64,000 nt of DNA from Atriophallophorus winterbourni. Its lineage: Eukaryota > Platyhelminthes > Trematoda > Plagiorchiida > Microphallidae. Position numbers and translations under genes: made by a program. Shown piece by piece: positions 35,173-46,758 of this stretch. The notes beneath the pieces are model-generated. The model made no database searches, had not been told where the DNA came from, and saw nothing but the letters and a program-made list of their open reading frames with translations. Numbering within the stretch: position 1 is the stretch's first letter; each line of letters opens with the position of its first letter. The stretch spans positions 111,212-175,211 of the forward strand of contig JACCGJ010014166.1 of NCBI GenBank assembly GCA_013407085.1, in the 5' to 3' direction.

Positions 35173-35776
35173 AAACCAAAGGTGTCAGTACGAACAAAGA
35201 TCAGGTTTAAAGTGCATTCACCGGATCAATCCAAAGTTGTCTCAGAACTGTACAGGCCATGTTAGGTGCCAAGCTTGTTAAGATAGACAGGCGTAATTAT
35301 GCATGCTGTATAATTCTTAAATGGGTTTGTTTGTGGGGTGATGGGTAGAACATCTGCTAACTGATTAGCTTGATTGCGTAATCCGTGCCTTCAATAAGGG
35401 GCCCGCACGTTAATGTTTATCCGCTGCAGAACAGGAGGCCAAATTGTGAAGGGCAGTTCCTTGTATCGGTGATTGATACGCACGGGAATTTCATGTCTGT
35501 TTCTAGATTCGCTTTACATCTTTCTTTATCCAAGTACTGATTTCTCCAGATGCTAGTTTTATGGATTACGCAAGCAAATTAATCGGTCAGCAGACGTTGA
35601 TCAAACGTGCATAACGCATGTAGCGGTTGGTGCGGCAATTTTCCTAATCTCGCCTGTCTATCTTAACAAACTCAGTGCCCAACACGACCTGTGCAGTTTT
35701 CTGTCAGCGTAAGAATGATCAGGTGGACGCAATTTTACCATGATCTCTGTGCCTACTGACTCCTTTGGTCTGACGT
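35173..35776. repeat. Inverted pair of the "GTGTCAGTACG" repeat
   Basis: Arm 1 (about 35173-35387) and arm 2 (about 35561-35776) are reverse complements with moderate divergence, around a 173-bp spacer. Matching marks are CCAAAGGTGTCAGTA with TGACTCCTTTGG, TTAAGATAGACAGGCG with CGCCTGTCTATCTTAA, and GCGTAATCC with GGATTACGC. Confidence 0.7.
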
Positions 35777-36299
35777 AGATTCTGTGTCAAGAGAAAATCA
35801 TTATCAATAAACTGCTCTAATCTATTCATTTTAATCTTCCTTTAATTAGAAATCTTCCCGTTTTGAATTTTAGTTCGCCAGTAGAATTAATGATTACAGA
35901 GCGTGTAATCAGACTAAATTACTAGTCAAATGACGAGCACGACTTATCGGTAAATTCTGACGATCACTTCAGCCAGATGACGAAACACTCTCATATTACA
36001 TTGCAAACTCAGCGAACGTCAATAACTGATTACAACTATGTAAGATGAATTAAATCTAACCCATGGTTAATGTGGTTTAACTGATATAAATCATATTCAA
36101 ATAGCACGGCGAATGCAACAAGCTTAACAATAGTCATGAGATGGTAAAATATAAAATGTACATTTATAAACCATAATAAGCAATTATGATTAACCAGTAT
36201 ATAATTTTTCGGGAAAGGATTAATTCAATAAAACGTGGTCTAATTTCGTTTTATATTCATGCAAACCAATGGCTTGCAGATGACGCTTAACAAAGTGCG
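35777..36299. other. No gene recognised
   Basis: AT-rich sequence with no supported frame. Confidence 0.5.
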
Positions 36300-36610
36300 T
36301 TTAGAACGAGCTGTCATCCCAACTCTTAGAGTTTTCATAACTATCCGGCAAACATCCTTGCCCTGCACGTTTGGTTCGCCCAGAGTAGATCTTACATTGT
36401 ATACACATGAGATAGGCAGCGCAGACGGCTCTGTCGCAGTAGGGTGAACATGATCTGTAGACCAGTTTAGAAAGCAGTTCAGAATCTGATAATTTGTGCA
36501 TCCACGATAAGTTCAAGACATGGCGGATGCTTCTTAAACGGAAAGCGTTAACCTTTCGTTTGTGTCTTGTGTGGATGATCCAGATTTCACTACTGCATAG
36601 TAAAGTTGAT
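36300..36610 (-). mobile_element. LINE fragment, C-terminal block (second RTE-like family)
   Basis: The minus strand reads AFRLRSIRHVLNLSWMHKLS, related to the block at 58290-58150 that precedes the LGHVHRM motif. It is short, broken and 5'-truncated. Confidence 0.45.
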
Positions 36611-36719
36611 TAGGATCCGTATTCTAAAATGTGATATCAAAGCTATCTTATTTCAAGGATCCGATGCATGTGATCATAAATGCAACATCGTTATTAAAGT
36701 ACAAGTTATAGTTGGCAAG

Positions 36720-37060
36720 TAGTTACGCCGCGTTCTTACCATCAGATTGTGTACATTTCTGCACTATCCAACTTATTGACCGCCAGTCGACATGCCTTGG
36801 CAATTTCGACCGCCTCCGCGTGTAGGCTTTCGCTATACGGTTTAATACCGCGTCTCAATATTGCCACATTGTCTAGATCGACACTGAGATCCCTAACTAA
36901 AACGCGCTCCGCCAAAGTGGAATCACTAATAATGGATTAATATTACCTCGCATCCGGGGTCTGTCTCCGGACACGCTTTCGTTGTTCTTTCATTCTAGTG
37001 TGAATTTCACTGGAAGTCTGCCCTGTGTAAACACCCGAACAGTCCTTAATATTGGAATAA
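36720..37060 (-). mobile_element. Penelope-like element fragment, GIY-YIG domain
   Basis: Reads CSGVYTGQTSSEIHTRMKEQ, then after frame changes VDLDNVAILRRGIK and LHAEAVEIAK. This is the GIY-YIG endonuclease of Penelope-like elements, with YIG changed to YTG. It is head-to-head with the plus-strand fragment at 37075. Confidence 0.65.
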
Positions 37061-37074
37061 CCATCCATTATTCG

Positions 37075-37530
37075 TGTTTCCGCCTTGACGAAGCACGTTT
37101 TAGCAATCGGCCACAGCGTTGATCTACACAATATGGCAATATTGACACGAGGTTTTTTAACGCATAGCGAACGCCGACATATGGAGGCGGTCGAAATTGC
37201 CAAACAAGTCAATAAGCTGGATGGGGCGGAAATTTACATAATCTGGTGCTCGGCACTAGGGCGAAAGTAAACAGCTTTTATTCACCTTATACCTACTATT
37301 TAATTAGATTTTTGTTTTTCTTCAAGAATAGCCCTAGCCCTGTTAGTTATGTACTTTTACGTAAACTGACCTTGACCGTTAACTTGTATCAGATTGATGT
37401 GGATAAACACTGTGGGGAAATGGATCACTGATCCTGCTCATTATTACGAGACGTGACACACAATAGGCTTACTATAGGCTGTTTAGCGTTAAGGTCAAAT
37501 AAGTGGTGGTGGATTGACTACCACTTATTC
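37075..37530 (+). mobile_element. Penelope-like element fragment, GIY-YIG C-terminus and 3' region
   Basis: Reads HSVDLHNMAILTRGF and MEAVEIAKQVNKLDGAEIY, followed by about 280 bp of non-coding 3' sequence that also follows the copy at 44440-45080. Confidence 0.65.
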
Positions 37531-40305
37531 ATGTGCCCAGTCACTCCCGTTGGTTGGTGGAATTTATGTGTTGCATTCTTGTTCATCGAGTTTTCATTGG
37601 TCCGTAGATTGTAGCCGATTGAAGGTGCTGGAAAATTGATCTCGTTGTTGAATGCCACGCTTCAATGAATTCACTCGCTCGTCGGTTGTTTTTATTGGCT
37701 GCAATCTTAGCGTTGTCTCAATCGAATTGGTGTCTGAATTGATCAACTTTTATTGAAATCAATTACCTTGGGTCCTGCCTCACTACATCTAACCGGTGTT
37801 CGTGTGGTATTGTGATAAACTTGCGATCGGTTTATCCGATATAGTTTTTCTCGCAAACTCAGCACGTAATTTTGTAGACAATATTCGATTTTTCTTCTTT
37901 TACCACTTTGTCTTTTATATTGTTGAAGTGATTTCTTAATGTTGACACGGGTTTGTGCGCGACATATTCGAAGGAACCGAGCTGCAGTTTCTGATATATA
38001 CTGCACATATGACGAGCGCGTCTAACTCTGTTATCATCATCGATTCTTTGTTGTTTACGGTCGAACTTATTGCGTAGTACGAAGCTAATTGGATATCCAT
38101 TAATTGGAAACACGTTGAGCAGGTATTCTTCTTCTTGTCTTCTCAGTTCCGGCGTGCTGCAATGTGTTGCTGCTCTTTTGAATAGGTTTCTGACGCAGCT
38201 GCGTTTATGGCTGGTTATGTGCTTGCTGTCGAAGTTCATGATTTGATCTGTGTGCGTATTATTTCTTTAGTCACGGGTTTCCAAATTTCCTTCGCTTGTT
38301 CGTTAATTTGAACGTCCAGGAATGACAGGCGGCCCTCGACTTAAGTTTCTCTGTTAAATTAGATTCCCCTGAATACACAGTTCATTAGTCGATGCGATTC
38401 GCCCAGTTCAGTTGTTTTTATGATCACAAATGTTTCGTCCACGTAGTGGATCCATAATTTTGGCTGTATATTGGTACAGCGATCCGTTCCAAACGTTGCA
38501 TGGCTGCTTCGGCAAATAGGCTGGAAATCGGTGATCCCATTGGTGTTACGCGAATCTGTTCATAGATTTTACCATTGAACTTGAAGTGTGCTTGAAGGCA
38601 CAGCTGGATCAATTCTATCAAACTATCTCGTTTTAATCGATTTTCGTTGTGGTCACTCCGTTTGGATGGAGCAAGTCTGATACGATTTGCTTTGCGAGTG
38701 TTTGATCGATTGATGTGAATAACGCCGTTACGTCGAAAGAAAACATTATTTCATCTTCATCGATCTTCACCTTCTTAAATTTCTTGAGTAATTGTTTTTC
38801 AGAGTTGACGGCGTGTTCCGAGTCTGTCACCAAATATATCAGTCTTCTTCGCAATTCTTTCGATAACTTGTAATTTAGTCAACCGGGTAAGAAAACGATC
38901 TGTCGTAATGGAATATTCTCATTGTGTATTTTGGGTAATCCGTAGAATCTCGGTATAGTTGAGTTTTCTGGATTCATACTTGTTTGTTCCATTCCATTCA
39001 GTTGACCCATGAACTTCAATTTCTCTACAGTTGCGTTGATTTTGTTTTCAATTCGTTTAGTCAGGTCTCCGTTCGTTTGTCTGTATGTTGTGTTATCCTA
39101 CCAGCTGTTCAGCCTTCTCGATATAATCTGCCTTGTTCATTACCACATTGGTTTTTCCTTCGTCGGCCGGAAGGATAAATATGTTTCGGTCTTGTTTCAA
39201 TCTATTCAGAGCTTTGGTTCCCTGTTTATTGAGTATGTTATTTTATAACTTCCTGGTGAGCGCAGGTACAATTCATTGGCGGACTTCTTCTTGTGCGTCT
39301 CCTGTCAAATTGTGAGATTTTAGTATTGACACCAAATTAGCCACGAATTCAGTATGATCGGCGTCTTTCAAATTCAAGTTGAAGCCGCGTGCGAGAATTC
39401 GTTATTCATTCTCTGTTAGGGGTTTGTCAGACAGGATTTTTGAGCTAAGGTTTGTCCCTGGTGATATCTTGGTAGGGAGTAATAATTCGGAGTTGGTTTT
39501 GAAGGTCACACCGTTAATGTAGCTTGGTTTTTCGGCTCGTTATCGCGATGGCATCGGCTAGCTGCTGTGTTAGTTTGGGCCCAAATAGGTTTTTACATAT
39601 TCGCTTTTCGTTCTGGATAACATTGGAATATTTATTGAGTCGTTCGTGTGCGTCATCAATCATGGATTGTAGCCACTGCCGATTTTGTCGTTCCATTAGT
39701 TGCCGCGCACGGATATTGTTAATAGGTGATCGCCGTTGTAACGATTTTGGAGTTAGGTTCCTGCATTGGCACTCATGCAAGAAAAATACTTGTTCATAAG
39801 TTGAATCTGTTCTTCCGCTAAAGCTTTGCTAGCTTCTGGCGTTCTTAATCGTTGATCGCACGAACTGTTCAGCAATAGAGGAAAATATGCGTAGCTCAGG
39901 ATTAGGGTGTTGTTTAGATGGTGTACGCCGCGCTTGTATAGTTGTTGTTGGACGTTTATTCATCAAGCTAGATGACATCATCAGCAGAAGTTCTTTCGAA
40001 GTGGCTTTAAATTAGTATTCATTGGCTTTTATAAGGTCCGTCTGTTTGATCGCCATCACTCCCGTTGGTTGGTGGAATTCATGTGTTGCATCCTTGTCTA
40101 TCGAGTTTTCATTGGTCCGTAGGTTGTAGCCGATTGAAGGTGCTGGAAAATTGATGTCGTTACTAAATGCCATGCTTCGATGAATTTTCTCTTTGGCTGA
40201 AATCTTACTTTTGTCCCAATCGAACTGGTGTCCGAATTGATCAACAATTATTGAAATCAATGACGTTGGGTCGTGCCTTCTTACAGCAAAACATAGCGCC
40301 AACAA
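37500..40305 (-). mobile_element. Penelope-like element with repeated ends, RT and EN remnants
   Basis: Reading down the minus strand: a C-terminal EN-like block at 40305-40012, an N-terminal segment at 39780-39514, RT start at about 39200-38640 (IPRFYGLPKIHNE, FSFDVTALFTSI), RT core at 38621-38424 (PMGSPISSLFAEAAM), the linker to KITC at 37859, and the C-terminal block again at 37800-37500. The block at both ends is the pseudo-LTR arrangement of Penelope elements. Near 38434-38445 the RT box is YVDE in place of YVDD, in a shifted frame. Several frameshifts; dead. Confidence 0.8.
39952..39984 (-). ncRNA. Decayed hammerhead of the Penelope end repeat
   Basis: CTGATGA, a GTCATC/GATGA stem and AAACGTC are present in hammerhead order, but GAAA is replaced by ATAAA. 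Hammerheads in Penelope end repeats are an established feature. The homologous site at 47128 keeps GAAA. Confidence 0.4.
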
Positions 40306-40319
40306 TCAATTCGGGAACA

Positions 40320-42020
40320 TGGGATAAGGGATGTCGGCTTGTCAATTTCCCATCACACATCAAGCAAGTGTTTTAGTGGATGTGCTTCAGAGACACAATT
40401 CTATGGATCAGAATAATATCGCGCCTTATCCTCCTTTGGTAAATTCACATGCACTTAGATATGCCAATTTCTTGGTGTACGGAACAATGCAAAGACCCAT
40501 CACTATCTATGTTGCTCTGTGATAGATTTTATCGAAGAGAGCAGTATCTTTTTCCAGCCAAAGAAGACAAACCTCTACGGCAAACTTAATCGTAGGGCGC
40601 AGGTAGACGTTCGTTATCCACGTTTATGTTACCAGGGAGAATGTTCGAAATATTCTTCATAAGATACCTGTGGATATATATGCTGGCAGGGAACCGTGTT
40701 CTTCAGGTTTCTACTAATCCATACTCGAAGATCATTTTCCAACGAGCTCCATGTAAATTTTTCTGCTCCCAATCGATATTTCCAAGGTACATTTTTGTTA
40801 AGGTCGAGCATCTTACTTTTTCATATGTTAAATGTCATATCAATATTGGCCGCCCAACTTGACACATTATCTAAATACGTTTACTATTTCTCACAGTCAA
40901 CTGCAGAACTGATTTGCGTCCAAATTATCATATCATGCGCGAACATGACCATATTGATGATATGAAGAGGGATGGCGCCTTCATGTATAATAGAAAGAGG
41001 AGCGCACCTAACACGATCCTTATTGGGCTCCGGTGATAGTTTTTGAAAATTTGTGATAGCATTCCGTTTACGTTAACTCGGGCATGGCGATCTAGCAGGT
41101 AGTCGCACAACCATGAGAGTAGTGGTTCACATATTTTCAGACGTTTTTTGAGAAACAAATGGTGGTTGACTGTGTCGAAAGCTTTGGAAATGTCTAATTA
41201 ACAGAGGTGAATGCAAGAATTTCTATCCAAATCCTTCGTTCAGTCATCTAGCGTTATCTGGAGATTCGTTATACAAGGTCGATAAGATCTGAATCCATGC
41301 TGTGCTCTCGAAAACAAATTGTGCTATTCAAAGCGGGCAACCATTCTTTCCGAGACTATACGTTCCATGAACCTATCAATAACAGGGAATTGTGTGACAG
41401 GACGATAATTTTTAACAACAGTTAAACAGACTGTAAAGCGGTACACAAAGCTGACGGTGACAGAACCTGAGGACATCCAGGGTGATGCCATCAGCCACTG
41501 GGGATTTTCTTACATTTAATTTGAGCAATTGACTTTGGAAAATCTCTTGATTTATCAAAGTTTCGCTTAATGTTTCGATATTTGAGTCGCTTAACTACTG
41601 ACGACGTTGCACTCAAACGTTTTGCACGAACACTTTGGAGTAATGAATTGCGAGAGTATTTGCGGTTCCCAACACGTTCCTGAGTACTGCAAACATAGTC
41701 GAACAAAAACACTAATTGGTCACTGAGACCCAGCGGAGCCTGGAGTACGATCGCTTCGATGGATGGTTCTTCCGATGTTATCACCAAATCCAAGACGAAG
41801 GGGCGGTCATAATCTCTTTTCTGAGTGCATTCATGAATGTGGTTGTATATAGGGTTGAAACTAGTACACCACTAAATCGGTATTCGAGCGTTTGTGGTGG
41901 ATGAACGTTACTGAGACAAACGATAGGCGGGTTTAAATCACCCATAATACATATTGCAGCTTGCTTAGTGCGAGTGAAGCTCTAAAGCACTTTGATCAAA
42001 ATGTTTTTGTACGATTCTGT
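40320..42020 (-). mobile_element. CR1-like LINE, endonuclease to RT C-terminus, decayed
   Basis: Minus-strand order: MGDLNPPIV-like endonuclease strand at about 41950, end of endonuclease 41793-41600 (SDQLVFLFDYVC), RT with a disrupted catalytic region (41158-40928), thumb and tail down to 40320 (RRIRRDIILIHRIV). The tail runs into the Penelope end repeat near 40315, so the two elements abut. Confidence 0.65.
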
Positions 42021-42049
42021 AGACGAATGAGACCTGTAGACCACACCAG

Positions 42050-42320
42050 ACATGCTTCGTCAGACCAACGGTTTCAGTACGAATATAGAACAAGTTTTAT
42101 TGCATTCACCTGTCCAATTCCAAGCTAAGCTTGTTAAAATAAACAGTTAGGTTTACAATGTTGTAGGAGTCCCTTAATTGTTTTGGTTGTGTGCACGTGT
42201 GAACAACATCCGCTGAATATCAGCTTGTTTGTGTAGGGTTCACGCTTGGTAATCTTCTTCCGCTGCTGAAACGGCCGTCAGATTGTGGAAATATCAGCCC
42301 CATCAACGTGTGTCACAAAC
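42050..42320 (+). repeat. Dispersed non-coding repeat
   Basis: Starts CGTCAGACCAACGGTTTCAGTACG, a shortened and diverged member of the family at 3220 and 35173. Confidence 0.55.
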
Positions 42321-42779
42321 AAAACGCTACAAATAAACTGTTGTAACCGATTCATTACAAATGTGCGTTTTCGTTAGAATGGTTAACCTAAAACTTCTCT
42401 ATTTTTTATGGGATAAACTATGAGGCTAGTTATACGAAAATGAAATAATCAATATCTCGGAAAATTTCAGTGCAGGTTAGTGAAAATTCACCGGGTGGTG
42501 TGAAAAAATCGTCACCAGTTATGACAGAATTCTTACGAGGTCGAGCAAAGGGTAAAGTGTACGTTTCTGTTGAACCTGTTGTATAAAGAGAAGACACATT
42601 TAAAACTAACATTAAATTCGAAATATTCATGATTTTTGATAATATTGGCCCCCATCAATTGATGTTTAGTTCACAAAATCTCATACAAAGTGATGAGATT
42701 AAATAAACAATTTGATTTGGAAATAGCACTCATTCCTGCAGCTTCACACGCCAATAAAGGGTATTTTTCGCTTGACAGC

Positions 42780-43900
42780 GGTTACAAACTGTTAGCTTGC
42801 ACTATGATCAGCAGTCGACGACTGCATCTGCTCTTCCCTAGCCTGAAGCTGACTTTTTACATACGGTCTTCAAATTGCGCAGTCAAGAACAAGTTCTGTT
42901 TAGCTCGGTGGGTCAATGTTAAGGTCTTTCATATCTCTGTTGAATACGTCTTTGTACAGCATTTGCGGCTTGACTAATGTTTAATTTTGGTGAATTCTAT
43001 TCTTCTTAGAGTAGATCTTCTGCAATAGGACCGTTACCAGTAACATTTCGATTTTCACACATAAGCATCATCAGACCAAAGTGTTAGTACGAACAGCGAT
43101 CACATAAAAATGCATTCACCCGACTAATCACTACATGCTTTATACAGGTATGCATGTGTTTGACAGCCACTGACCGACTAACCCAATTGCGTTATCAGTG
43201 CGCACACTCCGGGTCACGCACGTTAATGTTGATCCGCTGCAGAACCAGACCCCATTTTGTAGAGAAATCAGCCTTATCCACCTTGTTGACCGCATTGTTA
43301 CCAAACTTTGTAATCCTTACAGCCTAAGCGTGAAGTCATTTCATGTATTGTTTTAGTCTTATCACTTGTACGTGATCAAGATCAACTCCTTTTGTGTTCG
43401 TTTATCCTAGTGCTGAGTTTTCCGTAACTTTGCCAGATATATACTCCGAATATCTCTTGATTTTGTATAATAAATTCGAGGTGAGCTTGAAAATGTCTTA
43501 TCCTTCAGATGCGTGAATGAGCATCGGATAGTTGTACTTTTTTGACGTTACTCATATACATGCGTTATTCAGGATGACAGTTGAATTGACAATCCGCCTA
43601 TTAATCTCTGTGTCTAGAAAGGTTATATCCGCGAGATTTGAAACAAGCTATGTATAATGCTTTACTGTTAAATGCTAACAATTTTCAAAATTTATGATGA
43701 GAAATGATACATTCCTTTGAACAAAAACATTTGGTCTATTCATATTGATCGTCAGCTTAAAATTATCGCATGCCAACGACAAGCAGTCCACTGGTAACTA
43801 AAGCTGCTCTTGGTAGTAAGCGATGAACACTGCGTAGCCGTCAACCAAATGGTCATGTATTAGCGCATTTCGTGCCTTTAAAACGATCCTCTTGTTTTGC
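42780..43900 (-). mobile_element. RTE-like LINE fragment split by a repeat
   Basis: The minus strand has an RT palm remnant at about 43860-43700 (DNFKLTINMNRPNV), LADITFLDTEINRRIVNS at about 43650-43570, and a C-terminal LYKDVFNRDMKDLNI at about 42980-42930. This matches the family at 57955-58575. A copy of the dispersed repeat (43068-43390) sits between the pieces. Confidence 0.55.
43068..43390 (+). repeat. Dispersed non-coding repeat inside a LINE fragment
   Basis: Carries CATCAGACCAAAGTGTTAGT, GTTAATGTTGATCCGCTGCA and other marks of the 3220 family. Confidence 0.55.
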
Positions 43901-44439
43901 GAGCCCCACACCAATCTGGTTAGGACAGCACGATCATCATTGATGATTCAAAATTATGTATGAATTGTGCAAAAAAATGAGTACAATCGGTCACAAAGGA
44001 AATGAAATCTTGCGCAGGCACTCCATTTTTAGACTCTTTTAGCGGAAAACGTAGACAGGAATATACAAGATTTTGTCTATCGGAAAACTATTGATACAGA
44101 TGCTATACTACGATAAACTTCCACTCATCCAAGACTGGTCTACAGGTCCAGAGCCTGTTCCATTTTCCATAAGATAGAACACTTTTGGAGCGATGAAAAG
44201 GACCTAAAACATGCGCACGGTAAAGCGAGCCAAACAATCATAGATCACGATTATCCAAAAACGTTTTGTAAAATGCCAAATGATGAAAATAATATACCCG
44301 TCAGAAAAATCTGAGAAAATTTGCCTCGATATAATTTGTATATCCTATGTAAAAGTCACATTTGAAGCGATACGTATAATAATTGTACCAGGCAGACATA
44401 CATGTAACTTATTAGAAAGGGAAAACTATCCGTCCGGTT

Positions 44440-45080
44440 TTGAGGCACAGCGAGGATAACACACCTCGATCTAGCTTCACAAACATCATCTACAGAATCA
44501 ACTGTAAGCACTTTTCGAGTGTTTACATAGGGCAGACTTTCAGGGATATTCATACTAGAATCGAAGAACACCGAAAGCGTGTCCGGAGACATTTCCGGGA
44601 TACGAGGGAATATCAATCTCTTATTCGTGATTCCACCTTTGCAAATAGTGGTAACAGCGTCGATCTAGATAATGTGGAAATATTAAGACGCGGTAGTAAA
44701 CTGTATAGCAAACGCTTACACGCGGAGGCGGTCGGTAAGGTGGATTTGGCAGAAATCTCCACAATCTGACTCTCAGAACTGATGAGAAGATAAATAGTTA
44801 TTATACACCTTACACCAACTAGTTAATTAGATTTTTGTTTTTCTTCAAAACAGCTTCACCTTAAACCTGTTAGTTATGTACTTTTTTACATGTGAGCCGC
44901 TGTGTCAACCGACCTTGACCGTGTTCACTTATATTAGATTGATGTGGATACTCACTGGTAGGAAAATCGACCACCGATCCTGGTCATTCCCACGAGACGT
45001 AACACACTGTAGGCATACTATAGGCTGCTCATCGGTAGGGTCAAATAATTGGTGGTGGTTTGACCACTACTTAATAACGT
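44440..45080 (+). mobile_element. Penelope-like element fragment with intact GIY-YIG start
   Basis: Open frame 44440-44769 reads NIIYRINCKHFSSVYIGQT, then EHRKRVRRHF, VDLDNVEILRRG and LHAEAVGK: the GIY-YIG endonuclease with IYRI and YIG present. It stops at 44767-44769, and 3' non-coding sequence shared with 37250-37530 follows. The RT part is absent. Confidence 0.75.
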
Positions 45081-45611
45081 TCACTGTCCTGACTATCACC
45101 TTTGGTGCGACGAAGCTTCTGCGTCAGAAGTGAAACGTTACCCTAAAACTGCGCTCACCGATTGCACTCACATTTCTTTGCATTATAAATACACGATCGG
45201 CCGCAAACATAGGTTAAGTTTTATGCTCGAGAAAAACCGTAATTCAACTAGATATCAGTTGTCATCAATGGAATCGTATGCAAGATGTTTGGTCTTGGTG
45301 ATTTAGGCTGAACTAATCTTATTTTGATTGACGTGCCTTTTAGTTAAGCTGCCGTTTCGGTTCCGTGATAAATATTTTAGGGTATATCATGAACTCGATT
45401 AGTTCGGAAGCTTCATCCGAGAAATGAACAAGCAATCCTCGGAAGCGCAACATGCGTCTATATGACAGGTTACTTTACAAAAAATGTGCTCACGTGATTA
45501 AACCCCAAAAAATCCATAAAATGACATGTAGACTTTCATCCATTCAAAGTAATACTCGCGTATAAAATAGAATTATTCGTTAGCACTTATTACACTTATG
45601 TTTGTCCTTAC

Positions 45612-45819
45612 CAAACATTGCCAAAAGACTTGGTAACATCACGTTCACCTGCTCTTTCAATCTGTTGGTCAATACGGAAAGTAACGATAGAAACTTTTCC
45701 CAGGCGTCGTTTTTGATCGCAGGTTTGACAATTTCAAATGCAAATATTCCCCGTGCCGTCAGCTCTGGTTTTTTCAGCTGGACAACTGCCATATCATTGA
45801 ACCCGAAAAATGCTTCAAC
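45612..45819 (-). CDS. Host gene exon 7 (208 nt)
   Basis: Strong acceptor TTTTTTCTTTTTTCTCAAG, donor GTAAGG. Encodes VEAFFGFNDMAVVQLKKPEL through FEIVKPAIKNDAWEKF and LTNRLKEQVNVMLPSLLAMF, mixed amphipathic. Enters in phase 0, leaves in phase 1. Confidence 0.8.
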
Positions 45820-45947
45820 CTTGAGAAAAAAGAAAAAATTGTACCGTTTGTTATTCAGAGTTTATTGGAGAGCTCTCTGAATCCATAATACGTAAAGTTA
45901 TTGACGACAGCTATACGTGTAAAAATCACAACTAAAATAGGTCCCAC

Positions 45948-46072
45948 TTTATTATTGTTTTTCTTTTCTCGAATACCTGGAAGGACAACATTGCGCTCAT
46001 AATGTAGCGATGGGAGAATCGATTGCGCTAGTTCATTAGAGGTTAACGAGGAGCATGTTTCCAAAACCTGCC
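45948..46072 (-). CDS. Host gene exon 6 (about 125 nt, ends uncertain)
   Basis: Encodes GQVLETCSSLTSNELAQSIL and then PSLHYERNVVLPGIREKK. Donor GTGGGA at 45947 keeps phase 0 for exon 7. A second donor-like site (CAG/GTATTC at 45976) would break the frame. The start at 46072 fits the phase left by exon 5. An acceptor at 46111 (TTAACATAG) would add FRFTGTPIVLIR but needs a different incoming phase, so an exon may be missing. Confidence 0.6.
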
Positions 46073-46342
46073 CTCTTATCAGAACAATCGGTGTACCGGT
46101 AAAACGAAATCTATGTTAACCCTGGCGTTCCACTATCACTTATTATTTGCTGCCCGATTCATCCCTAAAGTCAACCTGTCCGACGCTAATTGTGTTCTCT
46201 AACAAATATTACAACACGAGCGAAGGTCGATTGGTCAAACGCGATTATTACACGCATGACAAATAACAAAACACGCGCCTATCTTATATAGGCAAACAAA
46301 CAATCACAACGTGATGTGTTGCTCACAAACTGCGAAATTACA

Positions 46343-46384
46343 CTCCACTACCGGTTTCTGGCTGTTTGCTGTCATCAGGTGGAG
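46343..46384 (-). ncRNA. Type I hammerhead ribozyme
   Basis: Perfect 6-bp helix I CTCCAC/GTGGAG around CTGATGA, a weak helix II (CAGC/GCCA), GAAA, helix III AC-CG-GT and A17. Core intact; the poor helix II may lower activity. Confidence 0.65.
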
Positions 46385-46474
46385 ACAGTAAGATTAGGTT
46401 CAGTGAGTCTTGAAACAGTGGATAAATAGTAAACAAGTAGAACACCATTCCGAAACGCTAAGATCTCACCGGAA

Positions 46475-46517
46475 ACACAGGACCGATTTCGAGGTTTTTG
46501 CCTCTCATCAGCTATGC
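46475..46517 (-). ncRNA. Type I hammerhead ribozyme, inverted dimer copy A
   Basis: Helix I GCATAG/CTGTGT, CTGATGA, perfect helix II GAGG CAAAAA CCTC, GAAA, helix III AT-CG-GT with one wobble, C17. The best helix II of this family in the window. Confidence 0.75.
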
Positions 46518-46714
46518 GTATCCGCTGGACTCTTCGCGTTTCGAACTAGTATTTGTGTAGACGAATAATGCAATGCGAATCGAAGTTCTCGTCTACTCGC
46601 TACTTTATAAGTAGCTGAAGTGACTAAACTAAGCCCCAACTGATCGAACGGCGTTTTGCCGCGAGGGTTATTACAACCTCAGGATGGTTTAAAACGCGAA
46701 GAGTCCAGCGGATA

Positions 46715-46758
46715 CGCTAAGCTGATGGGAGACAAAAACCTGGAAACCGGTCCTGTGC
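46715..46758 (+). ncRNA. Degenerate hammerhead, inverted dimer copy B
   Basis: CTGATGG in place of CTGATGA (A9 lost), CCTG before GAAA breaks helix II closure, and helix I is mismatched. Probably inactive. Confidence 0.55.
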
